Shown: positions 53,201 through 64,000 of the stretch, one piece after another
How the letters are laid out: each line of letters starts with the position of its first letter
Numbering within the stretch: the stretch's first letter is position 1
DNA from: Parus major
Lineage: Eukaryota > Chordata > Aves > Passeriformes > Paridae
Length of the DNA: 64,000 nt
Assembly (NCBI RefSeq): GCF_001522545.3
Contig: NC_031773.1
Coordinates: 43,196,786-43,260,785, forward strand
Direction of reading: 5' to 3'
The notes under the pieces: generated by a model
Told to the model about the DNA's origin: nothing
What the model saw: only the letters and a program-made list of their open reading frames with translations
Databases searched by the model: none
Position numbers and translations under genes: made by a program

Positions 53201-56200
53201 TCATGCTGTGGCAAGGAGAACTGCAAAAGAGCCAAGTTGGAGATGATGCAAATCAAGCCAGCTGGTGTTTATCTAGATAGACTCAGAGGCAGAGCATGGC
53301 ATTGATCATACTCCTGGTATCGAATGCTTGTAAAGGTGCCATGCACCTGGGAGAAAGGAAACAAATGATCTGGCTGAAAAGCTTAAAAAATAACACAATA
53401 GCACGATTCCGACGTCTGCGTAAAGGCAAGAGCGGGACCAGCACAGAGGCCCTGTAGGCTTGGGCTCCCGCCTGACTCAGTGGGTGCTGAGCTCCTGGGC
53501 CAGGAGGAACACGTTCCCCATTCTCATCATACGGGTGCTGTGTTGCAGTGTCCTCTCCTCAGGGTTTATCACAACCAGCCTCCATCAGCTGCTCCCTCCC
53601 AAGCGCAGATCCCGCTGTGGATCCCTCTGCTCACCTGGGCAGGGCTGAGCACGGCTGTTCAGTAACGCAGCCTGCAATGCACCCTTTGAAAACCTCTGTG
53701 CTGAGGTTTTGTCTGTGCTGTCCCAGTTCTGACCCTGCCCTGCCTTTACAGCGCTGCTGCTTAAACTGGCTGAGAAAACTTTGCCTCTCCCAAGGTCCCC
53801 TCAGGTCTCATGGTGGCCCCAAGCCCTCTCAGCCAGGCAGAGCATGAGGTGCAGACCCACTAATGAAGAAGCTGAAGAGCTAAATGGGCAATCAAACCGA
53901 GGGAGCAGAGGGAAACAGAGTCTTTAACAGCTTGCTTCTCAGTACAACCGTTTAGTTAGTACCTTCTTTTCCATATTCCTTTTTCACAGAAGTTTAATGA
54001 AAAGTCAGACCTAAGTGATTCAAAAATCTTGCCTCAGGCTGATGTATTTGGTATCTTAGAATAGCATTACAATGAATACCACCCAAAAGAACTCTGCTTT
54101 AAAATGTTCCTCCAACCTAGCTTTATCCCACTGAAGAAAATATCTTCTTTCTTTTACATAATTCCAGCATGACAGCAAACATTTTCATGCATTGGAAACA
54201 ACAAAAAAGGTGGATATTAGCAAGCCTTTTCCTGCAGCCCATAGGTAGACATGCAGGTTTTTTAGTTATAAAGAAATACTGTGAGAGCAAGAAATACAAA
54301 AAGTATAGGACAAGAAGGGGTAATACAAGGAGAAGTGGCAGCAGGTGAAAAACAGCCAACAGACTGTCTACACTGGGCAAAATTAATGTCTGTAAGAGCT
54401 GTAGGAGGGCCACTTGCAAGACTGGTCTGCCATGCAAATGCCCTGTCATGCCACAGAGCAGCTGGGAGATGGGGCTGAGAAACCAGCCCAGCAGCTCTGC
54501 TGAGACAAAGGTAGTCTGGGGAAATGATGTACCTGGCCTTCAGGATTTCTCCAGCATCTCAGCACCTTTCTGAAGGCAGAATGTGATCCCTGTGCATTGA
54601 CAGGGAAAGGAGCACATACTTTCTTCCCTTTGCATTCACCTCAACTTATAGTTAGCTGTAAGGCATACCCACTAGGGTCATTATGGAGCATCACTAAGTA
54701 CACAAACACAATTCCCAGTATGTCTCACTCCTTTAAGCATTCACACGGCTCCTGACTCATTTAAGCAGCAAGGCCTTCTTATAACATTTTTCATTTTGTC
54801 ATGGGTTCTTTATATCCCAGTTCACTTTCACACTGTTCCCCTTCTTAGCTTGACAGCCCCATCACAACGTCAGTCATTAGAGGGCACAATGCAAACACTG
54901 TTACAAAAGTTGCCTTCTGTAAGATAAACGAGCGACTGATTTCTCTATACAAAGACAGTTGCTAGGGCATGCTTCCTTCCAGAGCCTTTTGTTGCCAAAT
55001 TATAACCTTCCAGCGCTTCCTTTCAGATTACAAATACATAGGGCTTTTTCTCTAGTTGAATCCTATAAAATCCTTTTCCCCATATTTATCATGTTAGGCA
55101 GTGACAAAGACTGTTGCACTGGAGGAAAAAAGCTTTCAGTCACCTGTTATGAATTGATTTATATTGTAAGAACTCACCCACTATATGGAGTCCAACACAA
55201 ATGCACACTAAAAGAAAATCAATGTCCCAAAGACCTGATAGCTTAAACAGTCTAAATAGCTGGGAGGGGCAACTGCTTTTAATAGAATTTCCTTTTGGAA
55301 ATGCTAAAACTGTATTTTTTTTTCTTTTTTTTTTTTCTTTTTTTTCCTAGCTTTTATGGAAAACAGGCATGATACTAGCCTAAGGGAAAATGGCAGCATT
55401 CACACTCAGTCTCTAACCATAGCTTTTAAACTGTGTTGTGCTTGAACTGCTGTGCCAGTTTTAGAACCAATGCCTACTGGTGGCTGTCAGCATGCAGGGA
55501 GGTATTCTTTTCCCAAAGCACCAGACAACCAAATTTATGCATGAGAAAATTCTCATATCCTATCTTGTTCTTGTGAAAGAATACAAAGCTTGTTGTCCAG
55601 GGTGTGGGGGCTGTGTGGTGGGGTTTTTTTAATTCCTGGTACAATAGGCATCTGTCAGCGTTGCTCTGGAAGACCTTGAACATCCTTTGATGTCAGTAGC
55701 ATGATAACAATTTATAACAGCCACTGGGTTGGCCACATGGGAAGTGGGGGGGAATATTCACCCTGCCTAACTACACAGAGGTGCTTTAGCCAAGTATCTT
55801 AGTCCACCCAGGATCCCGACCTTCATAACTATGGAAGAAGCCTGGAGAGATTGGCTGGCTAACCTGCAGGGATCTCTATTCGGGGAGGGCCAAGGAGTCT
55901 CTGAGATGGATGAACTCCAGCTCTCACCTTGAGACAGAACTGCACAGCCCAGGTGAGGTATCTCTGGGCTTGCTTTGCCCACTTTGGAGTCCTAAATTGC
56001 AAGATCCTACTTATCTCCAGGCTAGCACAACACTTGCCTCTCCTCTTACATGCTGTTTGCCATAGCTGCAAGCAGGCCATGGGGATGCTTCAGCTGGTAA
56101 GAGGTCAGGCATGCAGTGCAATGGCTCCATGTGCAGAGCTACTGGCAAAGGGTGAGGAGCTCCTCTGCCACAGATCAGAGGAAAAGAACAGTTTTTTCAT

Positions 56201-59200
56201 GGCCACTGAAGATCAGGAGGGATCTCCTAAATATGTGAATTTGTTTGTTTGCTCATATTTGTGGTTTGCCGTGTGATGCAGCTCACAAAGTGATCAGCTG
56301 CTTAGCATGGTATGGTAGGAGGTCTCTTTGTACATGCATTATCTTTTCCTGAGTATGCATTGGGCTGTTCCTGATGAGATTTGGGAAGTGATCCTTTGAA
56401 TAAATTTGAGAGAACTGGGAAAGAGAGAAAGTGCATCTGTATCAAACTTGTCTCTGTATCAACAGCTGTCTGTTGCACACGAGTGTACAAAAAGGGACAG
56501 TCAGGATCATACTACCCATGAGGAGCAGCCCTTGCCATCCTAGGAAGGCAACCAGGTCTTCTCTGTAGCCTTCCTGGGGAGCTCATGGAAATATACCTTC
56601 CACTAGAGCAGAAGTTCCAACTGTATATTCAGAATTCAGCTAAAGGCTGACATGGCATTTCTGACACTCAAACAAAACCAGAGTTTTCCTACACAAATTC
56701 CATTCTCTTTTAGGATAAAGGGTAGGTGGGGGAATTGCCAGAAGGAGAGGAGCATCATGGAGAGTTTTGTAGCTAAACAGTGATGAGGGCACAGAAACAA
56801 ATCTCTTATCAGACTCTATAAAGTTGAACTTTGACTCAGACAGATTGCAGATTGCAGAGGTTTCCCCACCTCAGAAAATGAAGCTAGAGGTGCTTCTGCC
56901 AGGGCAGAAGGAGCCCATCTTTGTTCATGAAGCCACCCTGTTTGCATCCCAACCCCACACCCTGAGGTTATCCCAGGTAAGTATTATCTCATGGCCAAGT
57001 GGACTTGTAGCCTCACTTCAACCACTCACAATATTTGCCATCAAAACTGCCACCTTCTCAACTCATAACTGCCAAGATCTCAAGAAACAAATACATCCAA
57101 TGTGAGGAATCTTGTGGTAGCAAGCTGGGCCCATGTCCCAAGTGACCACCCTGGCCCCTTGGGTCAGGATCCTGCACCAAACCTGCCAGAGCAGCAGCCC
57201 CCAGCATTCTCACATACCAGTTAGGATTTTGTCTGTAGGCTGAGAAAAAAGTGTGGGGTTAAGAAAACTTGCACATAGATTTTTTTGGAAAAGTTGTTTG
57301 GTTTTTTTATTAAAAGATCTTAATCACGCTTAGATTTTGATGTTAACTCTCTGTCTTAGAGGATATTCTTCAGGAGTGCCCTTATATAAACAAGCATAAA
57401 AACAGAGCCAGATTTTATAATGGTAATGTGAAATGATACTGTGTTTCCCTGCTTTTGTTGTCCTCAGTTTTACACTATTAAAACCCTTGGTAGATAGAGT
57501 TACATAAAGACTATACTGAAGTCTCCATCTCCCTCCTGAATGACTAGTCATAATTCTTTAGAATTATATTTGCTGTGAGTTTTTCAAATGTAGAAAAACG
57601 CTCCCTCTCTGAAATCCTACTCTTGTTTTCAGAAGTTTTCTGACTTCTCCCACCTAAACAGCCACAGACATCGCAATCTTTCGTCCCTTTTCATTCCCGT
57701 GTGTGATGAATTCTTTGTATCACCTTGGAAATAATTCTCTCTTCCAATCTTGACACAATGCACTGGCAAGCTCTGGGATGGGTTGCATAAGGCGGGTGCC
57801 ACTGCAATCCCCAGATAGCGATAGCCTCATGTCACAGGGGTCTGGCATGGACTAGGCTCAGCCAAAACTGCCCCAGCTCTATGATGGAAAAAGTGCTATT
57901 GGGAGAGGAAAACTCTAACCATGCCTTTGCTGTCCCTGCAAACCATGGGGTTTATCACCCCTACACTGGCACATCCCTCACGAGACATGCAGGATGAGGT
58001 GTAAGTAAAACACAGTACGACACAGCAAAATGAGTCAGCCTCACTGTGGAAACGTCACCTTTGGGATTCCTGCCACATAAACATTTATAACCGGAGTTGA
58101 ATTTCCCCCTCGGGGCCAACGCAGGGGTTTGTTGCTATTTCTTGCTCTGTTTTCAGTGTGATTTTGGCACTTGTTTCCTTCCCACAGCACTGCCTGTTAC
58201 CTGCACACCATGGCTGCCACATGCTGTAGCTGTACTGGAAGCCTATTTGGCTGCAGGCTCTGTTACAGCTCTCAGTGGTGCTCCGGGGCACGCTCCCATG
58301 CAATTGTATCCCACCAAAATAATCCTGAGCAAACAGCTCTTTTCAAAGATTTCACTCAGGGGACATCTGCGGAAAGCAGAGCAGCGCTACTTGAAACACT
58401 CTTATCAATCACAGTGCCGCATGCTTTCAAACTGGTGTATTTTCAAGATGTTGCGAAGCAAGCCCTATTAGAAGGGAAACATCCTGTCTGCTTCATGCCT
58501 GAGACTGTAATTTCAGTGAAATGAGAGCTCCCCAAAGAGCTGGACTCCTTACCTTGACTAACTGCCTTCTTTTTTTTTTTTTTTTTTTATGATTTTTCTC
58601 TTTCTAACATTTTCCAGCACAGTATGTTTGGCTGCTCTGTGTTTCCTTACTGCTCCTCTGCCAGCAAAGCCAGAGCTTTCAGAGCCAGCCTAGATGAGCA
58701 GAAAGGACAAGATGTACTGGGGGCAGCAAGTGTCCCTGGACTGGCTGGGTGCAGGCATGCCAAGCCACAGGCATCCAACGTGTTGGCCACTGCTGTGTCC
58801 ATCTCCTGCCCAATGGGTTAGCTGCTCTTGCTTCCCTGGAGTTTAGGTCTTGGTGAGTCCTTAGGGATTTGGGCTCAGAGCTCTTGTGAGAGCCCCCTTG
58901 AAGCCAGAGCACAGGGGTTTTATGCAGAGAAATGTATTGCAATGTGCAGTAGGAAGCCCACGAGTGAGAATCAAAACCCATCTCTATCCCCTTGGTTCAA
59001 GACCTAACCCAATGTCCTTGGATCCTCCAGAAGCCATTGTAGTCAAGTGATGACTCTGAATGTCAGATGACTCTGACTTTCAGAGAAGCTCTCCTCCTTC
59101 TATGTTACTAAAATGCCCTGCATTTTTCATCCTTTAGATATTGCGTTATTGCAAGTTAGCATTTGTGTCAGCAATTTAAATTTATTTTTAAAGATGTACT

Positions 59201-59756
59201 TTAAAGAAGTAAATAAATTACTGTGGAGCACCTTTGAAGGATGACAGTCCCACACCAAGACACAAAGGAAGTTCAGCACTTCAGCCCCACATGGAGACCA
59301 CCTCCTTCGTAAAGACCATTTCTGCTCACTGTGCTTGAGTGATTCCACCCTTGGAATCCATGGCATCACACGTCAAATTTCACATACTTGGACCTACACC
59401 ATACTCTATACCCTCCCTTCCTCTTTTTAATATTCTGCTTTCCTGCAGTGCAGACGCTGTTGGGTGCATGTACATACCACATGGAAAACACCAGCCGCCT
59501 TGACGGGCTTGAATCCAGCGACGGGGATGCAGTGGTCAGCATGGCCATTGCAGAAGCAGCTGCCCTTCACGATGAAGTCGTAGATGGCATAGTGCAGGGA
59601 TGCTGGGGGCTGTGGGGCCGGGCTGGCCGGGAGGCAGGGGCAGCCCTGCCGCTCCAGCAGCCGCACCCGCAGGTTGGTGATCTTCAGCTGCGCCTGGGCC
59701 TCCGCGCTGTACGGGTCCTCTGCGGCGTAAGGCGGTGACAGGGCTCGGAAGATCAC
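35135..59756 (-). CDS. NTN4: Netrin-4, eight 3' exons (5' part beyond the window)
   Basis: Netrin-4 is a secreted basement-membrane protein that binds the laminin gamma-1 chain and modulates laminin network assembly, angiogenesis and axon growth. Eight exons join as 59756..59478, 50357..50231, 49242..49054, 42923..42707, 42029..41917, 40748..40680, 38997..38827 and 35271..35135. They total 1302 bases: exactly 433 codons plus TAG, all with GT-AG borders and matching phases. From memory human netrin-4 has 628 residues, so about the first 195 (signal peptide and most of the laminin N-terminal domain) are missing to the right. In order the product has the end of the laminin N-terminal domain, three laminin-EGF repeats, a short linker and the netrin (NTR/C345C) module ending LKRDCN. 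The recalled human sequence is roughly 75 to 90 percent identical in most exons. Exons are GC-richer than introns. No frameshift or internal stop is seen. Confidence 0.96.
35272..38826 (-). other. NTN4: NTN4 intron (about 3.6 kb)
   Basis: This is the GT-AG intron between the two NTR-domain exons (donor GTAAGT). Open frames on either strand show no domain, and I see no repeat family or RNA gene. Confidence 0.85.
38827..38997 (-). CDS. NTN4: NTN4 exon, core of NTR domain
   Basis: This 171-base exon (phase 1 to 1) encodes [18 protein letters not shown], then [20 protein letters not shown] and [13 protein letters not shown]. The basic [10 protein letters not shown] stretch and the CTC pair are typical of the netrin-4 NTR module, which carries heparin-binding basic residues. 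The acceptor is TTCCCAG and the donor GTAAGT. Confidence 0.97.
38998..40679 (-). other. NTN4: NTN4 intron (about 1.7 kb)
   Basis: This GT-AG intron (donor GTGAGT) contains a 198-codon plus-strand open frame (39083..39679) without any recognisable domain. I regard that frame as chance. No repeat was recognised. Confidence 0.85.
40680..40748 (-). CDS. NTN4: NTN4 exon, start of NTR domain
   Basis: This 69-base exon (phase 1 to 1) encodes [18 protein letters not shown] followed by MKYTY. It holds the first cysteines of the C345C/NTR fold. The acceptor is TTTCCCCAG and the donor GTGAGT. Confidence 0.95.
40749..41916 (-). other. NTN4: NTN4 intron (about 1.2 kb)
   Basis: The donor GTAGGA is weaker than the others in the gene. 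The interior shows no repeat, RNA gene or exon that I recognise. Confidence 0.85.
41917..42029 (-). CDS. NTN4: NTN4 exon, linker between EGF repeats and NTR
   Basis: This 113-base exon (phase 2 to 1) encodes [20 protein letters not shown] followed by [18 protein letters not shown]. The W-x-WED-x-QGFSAL motif matches the recalled human linker (EWEDAQGFSALLHSG), while the first half is more divergent. The acceptor is CTCAACAG. Confidence 0.94.
42030..42706 (-). other. NTN4: NTN4 intron (about 0.7 kb)
   Basis: This is a short GT-AG intron (donor GTGAGT). Nothing else is recognised in it. Confidence 0.88.
42707..42923 (-). CDS. NTN4: NTN4 exon, third laminin-EGF repeat
   Basis: This 217-base GC-rich exon (phase 1 to 2) encodes [30 protein letters not shown], the [20 protein letters not shown] segment and [11 protein letters not shown]. 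The spacing of cysteines and the GYWGFG motif are those of a laminin-type EGF repeat running into the netrin-4 cysteine cluster. The acceptor is TGCCGCAG. Confidence 0.97.
42924..49053 (-). other. NTN4: NTN4 intron (about 6.1 kb)
   Basis: This GT-AG intron (donor GTAAGT) holds only chance open frames. The longest (47054..47557, minus, 167 codons) has no recognisable domain. I found no clear repeat family or RNA gene. Confidence 0.8.
49054..49242 (-). CDS. NTN4: NTN4 exon, second laminin-EGF repeat
   Basis: This 189-base exon (phase 1 to 1) encodes [35 protein letters not shown], then [12 protein letters not shown] and SAPDACK. It is the most conserved exon: my count against the recalled human sequence is about 54 of 62 identical. 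It includes a potential N-glycosylation sequon (NRS). Confidence 0.98.
49243..50230 (-). other. NTN4: NTN4 intron (about 1.0 kb)
   Basis: This GT-AG intron (donor GTAAGT, acceptor GCCTCAG) shows no further feature. Confidence 0.88.
50231..50357 (-). CDS. NTN4: NTN4 exon, end of first laminin-EGF repeat
   Basis: This 127-base exon (phase 0 to 1) encodes [19 protein letters not shown], then [19 protein letters not shown] and KECQ, with the split codon completed as Ser by the next exon. Open frames of other phases cross it, so it is easily missed without splicing. The acceptor is CCCTACTAG and the donor GTAAGT. Confidence 0.97.
51595..51620. repeat. CA-rich microsatellite, interrupted
   Basis: This is a short run of ACACAC interrupted by CCACC. 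It is simple sequence in the large NTN4 intron. Confidence 0.85.
51728..51964. mobile_element. Candidate foldback / MITE-like element with 33-bp inverted ends
   Basis: The left end (51728..51760, starting CTGGAAAGTCCTTCAAAGAC) and right end (51932..51964, ending GAAGGACTTTCCAG) are reverse complements at 31 of 33 positions. Weaker complementarity continues inward, and none continues outward of CTGGAAAG. The 171-bp interior encodes nothing. This shape fits a 237-bp non-autonomous DNA transposon or another foldback duplication. I see no convincing target-site duplication and cannot name the family. In the NTN4 pre-mRNA the arms could pair into a long hairpin. Confidence 0.55.
55315..55345. repeat. 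T-rich tract
   Basis: This is an almost pure T tract interrupted by three C. On the plus strand it ends CCTAG and so imitates an intron acceptor, but no exon follows that I can support. Confidence 0.85.
58570..58588. repeat. Poly-T run of 19 bases
   Basis: This is an uninterrupted T run in the large NTN4 intron. Read on the minus strand it is poly-A, but no retrocopy or SINE is recognisable next to it. Confidence 0.88.
59478..59756 (-). CDS. NTN4: NTN4 exon, end of laminin N-terminal domain and start of first EGF repeat
   Basis: This 279-base exon (phase 0 to 0, acceptor CTGCCCAG, donor GTATGT) encodes [20 protein letters not shown], then [40 protein letters not shown] and [19 protein letters not shown]. 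The arginine of VIFR corresponds by count to human Arg199, which I recall as one of two residues reported to matter for laminin gamma-1 binding. Between CPC and HYAIYDF the 13-residue loop is Pro/Ala-rich and unlike the recalled human loop of equal length. This is the 5'-most NTN4 exon in the window. Confidence 0.97.
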
Positions 59757-62700
59757 CTGGGCAGAGAAACACAGCAGGTGAAGCAGAAAAAAGGATGCCA
59801 GCCAGCTCCAGGGTGGGCCATGGGGTGGAATGGCAATGACAGCATCCTCTGGGAGCATGCACCAGGCTCTCATAATGCTCTTCCCCCTCTACAAGGGGTG
59901 GGAGCAGCAAATCCACCTCCAAATCAGTGTGCACAGGGTGATCCCCTCATGATTCCTTACATTCCACTCCACAAGGAGTAAGGACCTGACGGGTGTCAAG
60001 TGACATTTTGCCACTAACTCAAATCAGAGGTGGGTGCCCCTGCTATGTGGTGTGGCCCAGCACAAGGACCAGCACCCTGCTGGGGGATGCACAAGTGGGG
60101 GACCCTTCATTAACATTCCCTCTCCCAGAATGGGTGTATTTTTTAACAAATATAGCTCATATTTCCAAATATTTGGTTCCTATCAGTCCCAGGCTGCTTC
60201 CTAGTGGAAAAGTGATTAGGTGTGGCAATTAGTGACAGCAAGCTGATAATCAAGAAAACTGAGATAAGAAAGAAAGGAAAGAGGGGGGCTTCCAAAGTTT
60301 AAACAAATACTTATCATTCATTCTTTATTTTAACTTCAGTCTGATTGAACAGGTAAATATTGGCTCAAGCTGAATATTGAGAGTACAAGATAAAATTAAC
60401 CAATTTTCTTGAAAAGGCTTATTTTAAAGTTTTTGGACTAGCTGCCTACAATGAGAAATCAGAAACAGCATATACTTTATATGACTACCACTGACAAAAA
60501 ACAGCACATATGTGATATGTATTAGTTACTGGTACATTCAACTTACAGTGACACTTTCTGAATAATTAAGTAGTTTTTCAGTGAATAGTCACTGACAGCT
60601 TGATGAACTACAATAATTATAAACAACATGATCAAGTCACTTGAGTGCTTGAGGGTGCGATGCAGGCTAATGACTCAATGCACTACTCCCAGCAGTGACT
60701 TAAAACCTCCTCAAACTACAGTGCTGCCCCACTGAAGCTGTCCATGCCACCCAAAATGCTGGCCAGCAAGGAGGTGAGCATTGTTTCCTGCCAGGTGAGA
60801 GGCAGGGCACCAACTTGCTGCTGTCGCTATCAGGGATCACAGCCTCCTAGCCCTAAATGCACTCCTTCCAAAGAAAGCGGCTGATACGCTTCAGCTGATG
60901 AAGGCTTCCCTTTTATTTGACCAGGATCCACAGATCCTGGAAATAATGATCACAGTGCTGCCAGCTGGCCGGCCCACAGGCTTTGCCTACCAGCTGCTGC
61001 CTCCATCAGCCCCACCACTGCTGGCACTGCTCCTGGCTGGGACCTGGCTTTCCTCCAGAGCTGACAGAATCCAGCTAGAGGAAGCTTTGTGTCGGCCTGG
61101 AAGGAGATTTAGCCCTTGTTTTGGAGCTGAATGGCTGCAGCATGCTTTTGCGTGCCCCGCCAGCCTGCCAAGCACAGTTGCCACCAGCATGCTGGTGACA
61201 GCGGGGCTCGGCCGTGCTGGAGCTGAGCATTGCATGCTGGCAAAGACATCATGGCTGCAGTTCTGCACTGCCCTCCTGCAAACACTCCCTCCTCCAGAAG
61301 AGCATCTTCTGCCAGAAAGACACAGATAAGGGAGAAGGTTTACTGGGAGAGGTGGTCAGAGGACAAGGCTGGTGAGCCTGCTCCTTGTGCAGAAGTGTTG
61401 AGTCTGATGAGTCTTTTGAACACACTTCAAAAGAGGTCTTTTCCCCCCTCTCTTTCAGGGATATATAGATTTTTCTTTTCTTTCCTAAAATAAAGATACA
61501 AACAAGATATCAGTAGAAACCCAAGTGAACCCCAACTATCAAGTCCTCTACCCAAGGCTTGTTATTTACCCAAATTTAGATCAATGCCATTCTGATCACA
61601 TTTACTTGCTAGTGATTTTGTGAACACAAGATGCTTTCAGATATGGAAAGAAAATTCCTTGGAAAAAATCCAGTCTGGAGACATTGATTTCCTTTTAGTG
61701 GAGTTGATAGAAAATGCCGGGTCAAGAATTTTCAGTAAAAACTAGCATTTTGGGTTTCTTCATATTACATAAATTGCATCTCAGAGAATCCTTTCTTTGT
61801 CCTAATTCAGATGAGAGCAGGGAAGAAACCATATAAATGAGAACAATTTATGCTAGATGGAGCTGCAGACTTTCCTCTCGTGTTTTCAGTTTTCCTTGTT
61901 TATCTATCCCTGTTTAATGCATGTGACTGATGTTTGTGGTTCTAGTAAAGACAACTGCAGCAAGAAAATCAATAACCCCTCTGCAATGACAGAGTTAAAT
62001 CTTGTCCATGTGGAATTCAGGGGGAGTTATGCTGCTGATTTCAATGGAGCCAGTATTCCTGCTCAGACCCTAAAATGCTACAAACATTTCTTTTTATGGC
62101 TGCATGAAAACAGTGATGCTAAACATGAGTTCTGTCTGTAATTCCCAGGGGCTGTGGGCTCTCAGCTGCTCCCCCCTGCCTGTCCTGAGCTGCTCTGGCT
62201 GTGCCCAGCAGCCTGCCCTGGGCAGCTGCACTGTGCCCTGCAGCTGTGTACCAGGGTGAGCCTGGTCTCAGTGCTGCCAGGCCAGCAAGTATCCCCATCC
62301 CTCCCTTCCAGACCCCCGCAGCCCAGCTTTAACAAAATACTAACTGGTCATTATAACATGTAGGGCATCATACAAATAGCAGTTTTCTGCTCTGACACAG
62401 CAGATTCAGGTGGGATTCTACAAGCCTTCAGACACTGCAGGATAAGGATAAGGATAAGGATAAGGATAAGGATAAGGATAAGGATAAGGATAAGGATAAG
62501 GATNNNNNNNNNNNNNNNNNNNNAGGATAAGGATAAGGATAAGGATAAGGATAAGGATAAGGATAAGGATAAGGATAAGGATAAGGATGTGTTTCCCAGC
62601 AAGATTTCCCTGTTCAGTCATTAGCATCACTAATTTATCCCAGCTGGGATCAGGTCTCAGGAGTTTGCACAATACTGGGGCCACACTGGTCTTACACAGA

Positions 62701-64000
62701 TGTCATGGGTTTGCACCCCTGAGCTTTCCAGCAGCCCAGCCACACCTACACACATAGACAGTGCCAGATTTCCTGCTCTTACCTCTTAGGCTTTCCCATG
62801 CAATTGTCCCACCAGTAGGATGGGTTTCAGCATCCTCTCTTACTAATGAACCATGGTTTGCACAGCAGACCTGACCTCTGGTTCTGCTGGCAACTCCCAG
62901 CTACTGCAATTAGAGGTCTCCTCATCCAAGATATTGTTAAGTTTCAGCAGTGTAGGGATGGGGTTGTAGGAAAAATTGGAAAAGAACACTTTGTCAACAT
63001 GTGTGGACATCTGATGACGTGGTTTTATAAGCCCATTGTCTCCCTGGTACCAGTGTCCATCCAGGACTCTCTTGGGCAGTGGTCCCCAGCCACTCTGTGG
63101 GCAGCAAGCCTCACCACTAAGCACCCCAGAGTGACCAGACTTCTGTCTTTCCCACTCAAGTCCAGCTCTGTGTGTGAGGCCTTCTAACAAAACATCAGAA
63201 CCCAGCATCACAATGTTAGGCACATGATATGACTTATGCAGTAGTCAGCCCCATGTATGACAGCAAAGTGTGGGAGGCCCTGATCTTTACATCAGCAGCT
63301 CTGAAATCTATGCACCAACTAAAATATTATATTTTGTAAAACAAGTCAGAAGTAATACATTGAAGCATCCCTGCATTTCTGTGCTTTACATCTATATTAT
63401 ATCCTATCAGAAAGATGTTTTCATTCCCAGTGTTGCTAGCTCACAAAAATGTCTTACGATATTTGGGATTCTACCTAAATGCAGTGTCAAGAACTGAATT
63501 TTTATCTCAGCTTCCATTTAAAATTAAGTATCCAGCAATAACTCGTGTCACAAACCAGGAGGCAAATAGAACTGCTAAGAAACAAAATATCTAGTACTTG
63601 GGGTAATGTTCCTTCTGTGACACGTGGAATAATGCTGTTGGATCCCACCTGCTTTAAAAGCAACCTTTGCATAAAGCAACATCAATTGAAGAGCGATTTA
63701 AAAGTTGCACAGAGATTTTTTTTGGCAGGGTGGTGGTCTCTACACAGCCAAATAGGAGCTGCAGTCTGCAGTCTCTGAGTGAGCTGTAATCTGAGAGTCT
63801 CCGAGTCTCTGAATGTCACTGCTATGCTTCAAGAGGGTTGGGTTCCCCTGACCCTTAGTGCATGTTGGTAGCAGGAGGGAGCCCACTCCACTCCCATGGG
63901 AAGCCCATTCCACTCCAAGAGAGCAGGAGTGGAGAAGCTGTCCCACAGTACCTTGCACGTGCCATGAAGTAAAAATGCTCTGCTCTTCTGCCAGACCACT
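59757..64000 (-). other. NTN4: Upstream NTN4 intron (partial)
   Basis: The preceding netrin-4 exon, which carries most of the laminin N-terminal domain, was looked for in minus-strand frames here and not found, so this is intron running past the window edge. It holds the GGATAA array with its assembly gap and otherwise only chance open frames. Confidence 0.75.
62439..62588. repeat. GGATAA hexamer array with 20-N assembly gap
   Basis: Perfect tandem GGATAA units occupy 65 bases on each side of a run of exactly 20 N (62504..62523). The repeat phase is shifted by one base across the N run, so 20 is a nominal gap length, not a measured one. The unit is not the vertebrate telomere repeat TTAGGG. 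Long ORFs in this region are artefacts of the repeat. Confidence 0.96.

Larger units (their letters stand above)
50358..59477 (-). other. NTN4: NTN4 intron (about 9.1 kb)
   Basis: This is the largest complete intron in the window (donor GTATGT). It contains a CA-rich microsatellite (51595..51620), a pair of 33-bp inverted arms (51728..51964), a TAATAT trinucleotide-like run (53107..53126), T-rich runs (55315..55345 and 58570..58588) and many chance open frames. No exon or RNA gene was recognised. Confidence 0.8.

Noticed and set aside
62439..62588. Possible interstitial telomere repeat
   Set aside because: The unit is GGATAA, not TTAGGG or a simple variant. I classify it as a microsatellite.
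62351..62684. Open frames encoding repeated Leu-Ile, Ser-Leu or Pro-Tyr dipeptides
   Set aside because: They are translations of the GGATAA microsatellite through an N gap, not genes.

Overview
The window looks like vertebrate nuclear DNA, most likely from a bird. It is sparse in genes, has GT-AG introns and few repeats, and carries two truncated copies that resemble the 3' end of CR1 LINEs, the typical avian retrotransposon. The organism call is inference; a non-avian reptile is not excluded. I see no operons, CRISPR arrays, phage or other prokaryotic features.

Two protein-coding loci can be supported, both on the minus strand. At the left edge (328..717) is the complete 120-residue mature domain of a GDF5/6/7-type BMP ligand. 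It is closest to GDF6, but almost all of the propeptide that should lie upstream is missing, and the reading frame is interrupted by a single N at 718. From 35135 to 59756 lie eight exons of a netrin-4 gene (NTN4). They cover the end of the laminin N-terminal domain, three laminin-EGF repeats, a linker and the C-terminal netrin (NTR/C345C) module. They join in frame into 433 residues plus stop, with GT-AG borders throughout. The signal peptide and most of the laminin N-terminal domain lie to the right of the window.

Layout: 1..1260 is GC- and CpG-rich around the GDF exon. 1261..33551 is intergenic DNA holding two CR1 fragments (25741..25885 and 32185..32570), a short perfect inverted repeat (26422..26451) and an isolated CpG-rich block (27755..28172) that could be an unannotated promoter. 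33552..35134 is the probable NTN4 3' UTR. 35135..59756 is the NTN4 body. Its largest intron contains two 33-bp inverted arms at 51728..51964 that may be an old non-autonomous DNA transposon. 59757..64000 is upstream intron with a GGATAA hexamer array broken by a 20-N assembly gap.

Both genes encode secreted proteins: one a BMP-family growth factor, the other a basement-membrane laminin-binding protein. Nothing in the sequence shows that they work together. Their adjacency is the most interesting point, because GDF6 and NTN4 are on different chromosomes in human. It may be a scaffold join at the N, a lineage-specific rearrangement, or a GDF6-like ohnolog kept beside NTN4 and lost in mammals. 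I found no clearly novel biological system.
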